Shown here: positions 60,874 through 64,000 of the stretch, in pieces | How positions within the stretch are numbered: the stretch's first letter is position 1 | How the letters are laid out: each line of letters begins with the position of its first letter | Assembly: GCA_021325575.1 (NCBI GenBank) | Contig: JAJPGW010000010.1 | Coordinates: 310,001 to 374,000 of the forward strand | DNA length: 64,000 nucleotides | Direction of reading: 5' to 3' | Origin: Gammaproteobacteria bacterium | GTDB taxonomy: Bacteria > Pseudomonadota > Gammaproteobacteria > DSM-16500 | The notes under the pieces: generated by a model | What the model saw: the letters and a program-made list of their open reading frames with translations, nothing else | The model's database searches: none | Told to the model about the DNA's origin: nothing | Translations under genes and position numbers: made by a program

Positions 60874-62295
60874 ATGGATTTACACAAATTATTAAAACGT
60901 CAACTTAAAAAGGTAGGGTTAGATGAAAATACTTTCCCAACTACAATAGAGGATTGGCAACAATTCATTGATTGCGTCAATAAATCGTATCACCAAGCAG
61001 ATATGGATCGTTATCTTCAGGATCAATCGATGATGATTGTAACAACTGAAATGAATGAACTGAATGATAAGCTAAGCACTTTGCAAAAGGTTGGTCACCT
61101 TGGCTATTGGCATACTAATTTAGTCACCGGAGTTAGAACCTGGTCAAAAGAACTTTATACTATGTTTGGCTTGCAATTAGGAATGCCCGTACCAAAACTA
61201 GAAAAGATTTATGAAATGATACATGAAGATGACTTGGTTTTTTTTAAAAAATACCGCGAGCAAGCCATTTCAAATAACATACCCTTTGAAATGGAAATAC
61301 GATTCAAGAAATTGGATGGCACAAACAGGTATAATTGGTATTACTTAATTGGCTATCCACATATTTCTACGGGAACTAATCAAAAGATACTTCACCACAT
61401 CGTCATGGATATTCATCGTCACAAACTTAACGAAGATAAAATTGCTACGCTGCAAAAAGCTGTCATTCAATCTGAAAAAATGGCCATCATAGGACAGCTT
61501 TCCGCAGGAATTGCGCATGAAATTAATAATCCGTTAAGCTACGCATTAGGTAACATGAGTATATTACAGGCAAGATTGCAGTTAATATTAAAAATACTTG
61601 ATGCATACCAAACCCTGATGAGTGAGATTCAAAAGCATCAGTTTTCTTCACTCAAAGAATATAACGATAAAATTTTAGGATTAATTAATCATAAAAATCT
61701 CCCTAAACTCATTACCGATTTGAATGATATCATCACTGAATCAACCGATGGCTTATTACGCATAAAAGACATTGTTTCGAAAATGCAAAATTTTGCAGGA
61801 ACAGAAAAACCGCGGATGGATCTGATAAACATTAATGATTGCATACTGTCTGCTATTGAAATGGTCAACAAAGAATCATCAAACTGTCGAATTCAGAAAG
61901 AGTTATCAGACCTCCCCTCTATTTTGGGTTCTTACTCTCAATTAGTCATTGTATTTGTTGATCTATTATTAAATGCTCAACAAGCCATTCAGGAAAATCG
62001 AAAAAATGGTACGATCCGTGTGACCTCAAAAGTGGTAAATTCAAAAATTCGTGTATCGATTTCGGATAACGGTATTGGTATTCCCCCAGAAAATTCATCT
62101 AAGATTTTTACGCCATTTTTCACCACTAAACCAACGGGGTCAGGTACTGGACTTGGGCTCGCAACGGTTTATGGCATTGTGAAATTACATGATGGAACTG
62201 TAACATTTGAAAGTGAAAATGAAAATGGTTCGATCTTTACGATCGAACTGCCAATCAAACAAACCCCTGATGGTCAATCCTCGGGAGAATCATAA
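60874..62295 (+). CDS. PAS-domain sensor histidine kinase
   Basis: A 473-residue soluble kinase. Residues 1-70 are helical, residues 70-180 form a PAS domain ([40 protein letters not shown]), then HisKA ([23 protein letters not shown], phospho-His near 214) and HATPase ([31 protein letters not shown]). No membrane helix, so it senses a cytoplasmic signal, perhaps through the FIST protein encoded just upstream. Its stop overlaps the start of the next gene. Confidence 0.92.
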   Translation: MDLHKLLKRQLKKVGLDENTFPTTIEDWQQFIDCVNKSYHQADMDRYLQDQSMMIVTTEMNELNDKLSTLQKVGHLGYWHTNLVTGVRTWSKELYTMFGLQLGMPVPKLEKIYEMIHEDDLVFFKKYREQAISNNIPFEMEIRFKKLDGTNRYNWYYLIGYPHISTGTNQKILHHIVMDIHRHKLNEDKIATLQKAVIQSEKMAIIGQLSAGIAHEINNPLSYALGNMSILQARLQLILKILDAYQTLMSEIQKHQFSSLKEYNDKILGLINHKNLPKLITDLNDIITESTDGLLRIKDIVSKMQNFAGTEKPRMDLININDCILSAIEMVNKESSNCRIQKELSDLPSILGSYSQLVIVFVDLLLNAQQAIQENRKNGTIRVTSKVVNSKIRVSISDNGIGIPPENSSKIFTPFFTTKPTGSGTGLGLATVYGIVKLHDGTVTFESENENGSIFTIELPIKQTPDGQSSGES

Positions 62296-63404
62296 TGGAC
62301 AAAAATACATTATTATTAATTGATGATGAGGAAATGATATTGCGCTCTTTACAAAGAGTGCTAGAGGATGATGGATATGAAATCCTCACAGCAACCAGCG
62401 GACAAAATGCATTAAAAATATTATCTGATACGCCAGTACAGGTTATTATTTCAGACCAACGCATGCCAAATATGACTGGATCAGAACTCTTTGCTCAAGT
62501 TAAAAAGAAATATCCCGAAACGATTCGAATTATATTAAGTGGCTATACGGATTTTGAAGCAGTGAAGAGCGCAATTAATGATGGCGATATTTATAAATTT
62601 TTAAATAAACCGTGGGATAATAATTTATTACGTAAAATGGTTAAGGAAGCCTTTGAAATTTATAAACATCAAACGAAAAGTCCAGAAACGATCACGAAGG
62701 AAGCGGAAGCGGAAGTTAAACGATTACAAGAAGAATTCCTAGCAAACATATCACATGAAATTCGAACACCTCTTAATGGGATTCTCGGATTTGCTGAACT
62801 ATTAAATAAGGGTGTAGTCGATCCGCTTTCTCCGGAACACAAAGAATATCTAGGCGATATCCTGACAAGTTCCCAAACACTTTCAAAATTACTTATTAAT
62901 GCGCTTGATTTATTACAAGCTGAACCAGATACAATGGACTTTCATCCAGAAAAAGTTGATCTCGATAAACTGATCGCTGAGGTAAAAATTGAATTTACTG
63001 AAATGGCCAATAGGAAAAATATATCCGTCACTACGGCGGTAGACACTCCTCCAGTCACGACCGACCCAGAAAAACTTAAACAAGTACTGACATTGCTCGT
63101 ATCAAATGCGATTAAATTTACAAATCGAGGTGGGCATATTGAAATTATTGCTCGCTCTGAATCAGACTCCAAATTTCGAATTGAGGTAAGAGATAATGGA
63201 ATTGGTATTAATGATCAAGATAGAGAGAAACTATTTAAACCTTTTAAACAATTGGATATGGGCGCTGGAAAGAAATTCCAAGGTGCGGGTCTTGGATTAG
63301 CGTTAGCAAAACGCATTATTGAACTTCAAGGCGGAGAAATAGGGGTTAACAGCCAGATTGGGAAAGGAAGTGTTTTCTTTGTTGTGTTACCTTCTCAATC
63401 TTAA
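62295..63404 (+). CDS. receiver-histidine kinase hybrid
   Basis: A 369-residue protein with an N-terminal receiver (residues 1-125: LIDDEE, phosphoacceptor in VIISDQRMPNMTG, Lys in FLNKPWDNN, of the RpfG/CheY-like type) followed by HisKA (EEFLANISHEIRTPLNGIL, phospho-His near 155) and HATPase (LVSNAIKFTN, DNGIGI, GAGLGLALAKRI). The receiver is at the N-terminus, so it may take phosphate from the upstream kinases and tune its own kinase. Starts on the last base of the previous stop behind GGGAGAATCATA. Confidence 0.92.
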   Translation: MDKNTLLLIDDEEMILRSLQRVLEDDGYEILTATSGQNALKILSDTPVQVIISDQRMPNMTGSELFAQVKKKYPETIRIILSGYTDFEAVKSAINDGDIYKFLNKPWDNNLLRKMVKEAFEIYKHQTKSPETITKEAEAEVKRLQEEFLANISHEIRTPLNGILGFAELLNKGVVDPLSPEHKEYLGDILTSSQTLSKLLINALDLLQAEPDTMDFHPEKVDLDKLIAEVKIEFTEMANRKNISVTTAVDTPPVTTDPEKLKQVLTLLVSNAIKFTNRGGHIEIIARSESDSKFRIEVRDNGIGINDQDREKLFKPFKQLDMGAGKKFQGAGLGLALAKRIIELQGGEIGVNSQIGKGSVFFVVLPSQS

Positions 63405-63496
63405 GGCTAGCAATTATTGGCTGATTTATAAATTTATATTGGGTATATTTATAAACAAAGCGTTTTATTTAGCGCATAATGATGGAGATAACCGTA

Positions 63497-64000
63497 ATGG
63501 CTAAAAAAAATGGAAAGGCTCATCAATTAGAATTTATAGCAAAATCCCCGACAGGAATTAATGGACTTGATGAAATCACTTATGGAGGACTACCTAAAGG
63601 GCGGCCCACTCTGGTATGCGGTAACCCGGGTTCCGGTAAATCATTATTTGCATCTGAATTTTTGTTACATGGTGCTAGAGAATATAATGAGCCTGGCCTT
63701 CTGGTATCATTTGAGGAATCAGAAAGTGAAATCATAAAAAATGTTGCATCATTAGGATTTGATTTTAAAAAACTAATTGCCCAAAAGAAGCTTGCAATCA
63801 ATCATATTTATATTAATCGCGATGACTTTGATGAAGTGGGCGCCTATAATTTAGATGGAATATTTATTCAACTCAATCATATCGTGAAAAATCTGAAGAT
63901 AAAGCGCATAGTCATTGATACAATAGAAGTCCTCTTTGGTAATTTTGCAGATCAATCTATTTTGCGAACAGAAGTACAGCGTCTTTTTCGTTGGATAAAA
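63497..64000 (+). CDS. KaiC-like RecA-family ATPase, right end cut off
   Basis: The first 168 codons of a KaiC family protein. It opens SPTGINGLDEITYGGLPKGRPTL, has Walker A CGNPGSGKSLFASEF near residue 41-52, LLVSFEESESEIIKNVASLGFD and IVIDTIEVLF (Walker B region). Full KaiC has two such domains and about 500 residues; the rest lies outside the window. It lies 92 bases after the hybrid kinase and is likely part of the same unit. KaiC-like proteins outside cyanobacteria often work in stress signalling with PAS kinases. Confidence 0.9.
   Translation, partial: MAKKNGKAHQLEFIAKSPTGINGLDEITYGGLPKGRPTLVCGNPGSGKSLFASEFLLHGAREYNEPGLLVSFEESESEIIKNVASLGFDFKKLIAQKKLAINHIYINRDDFDEVGAYNLDGIFIQLNHIVKNLKIKRIVIDTIEVLFGNFADQSILRTEVQRLFRWIK

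Overview
The window reads as an AT-rich gammaproteobacterial chromosome, most like the order Legionellales (Legionella, Coxiella, Aquicella or Berkiella-type bacteria). Reasons, partly inference: a complete System I cytochrome c maturation operon and an aa3-type oxidase tail; several eukaryote-like proteins (ankyrin, TPR, WD40-like, Asp-box propeller, a protein ending in nuclear-localisation-like basic clusters); a tandem CTTAA box of the PmrA type ahead of an ankyrin/cysteine-protease-like gene; a 42-residue histone-H1-like protein; a secreted GDSL lipase; and palindromic intergenic repeats scattered over the region. No species can be assigned from the sequence alone.

Layout. 1-2.8 kb: end of a cytochrome oxidase locus (multi-haem cytochrome c, subunit III, small membrane protein). 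2.8-8.6 kb (minus): tripartite RND efflux system. 8.75-15.1 kb: small membrane gene followed by ccmABCDEFGH and a short ccmI-like gene, tightly overlapped. 15.1-18.0 kb (minus): BrnT/BrnA toxin-antitoxin, kdsB, a histone-like gene, and an NlpC/P60-like secreted protein with a small partner. 18.1-19.6 kb: an effector-like gene broken by a frameshift, with a PmrA-type box upstream.

20.3-28.1 kb is the most unusual region: a candidate linear azol(in)e peptide (TOMM/LAP) cluster. A sigma70-like promoter drives a 55-residue precursor peptide with a Cys/Ser/Thr-rich tail. A strong intrinsic terminator follows, then a SagB-type azoline dehydrogenase, a ThiF-like leader-binding C protein, a YcaO cyclodehydratase ending in a PxPxP motif, two CPBP membrane proteases, a luciferase-like flavin monooxygenase, a MATE exporter and a small secreted Cys-containing protein. 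The genes abut or overlap, consistent with one transcription unit for synthesis, leader removal, tailoring and export.

28-41 kb is mosaic: TPR protein, NLS-like protein, L,D-transpeptidase, two channel-like proteins, mutM, queuosine-precursor transporter, rhomboid protease, tRNA-Ala, ankyrin protein, ndh and a WD40-like protein. 41-53 kb holds a sensor kinase with a receiver/metallo-beta-lactamase fusion, a ParD-like/map pair, two RelE/HigB-type toxin remnants with intact antitoxins, a dihydrouridine synthase, secreted proteins, inverted repeats and a degenerate tRNA-Phe 3' half (possible integration scar). 53-57 kb: tRNA-Ile2(CAU), a DUF2207-like protein, a GDSL esterase and rpoD (without dnaG next to it). 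Divergent from rpoD, 57.6-64 kb carries a signalling operon: PAS kinase with a pseudo-receiver, FIST sensor, PAS kinase, receiver-kinase hybrid and a KaiC-like ATPase cut by the right edge.
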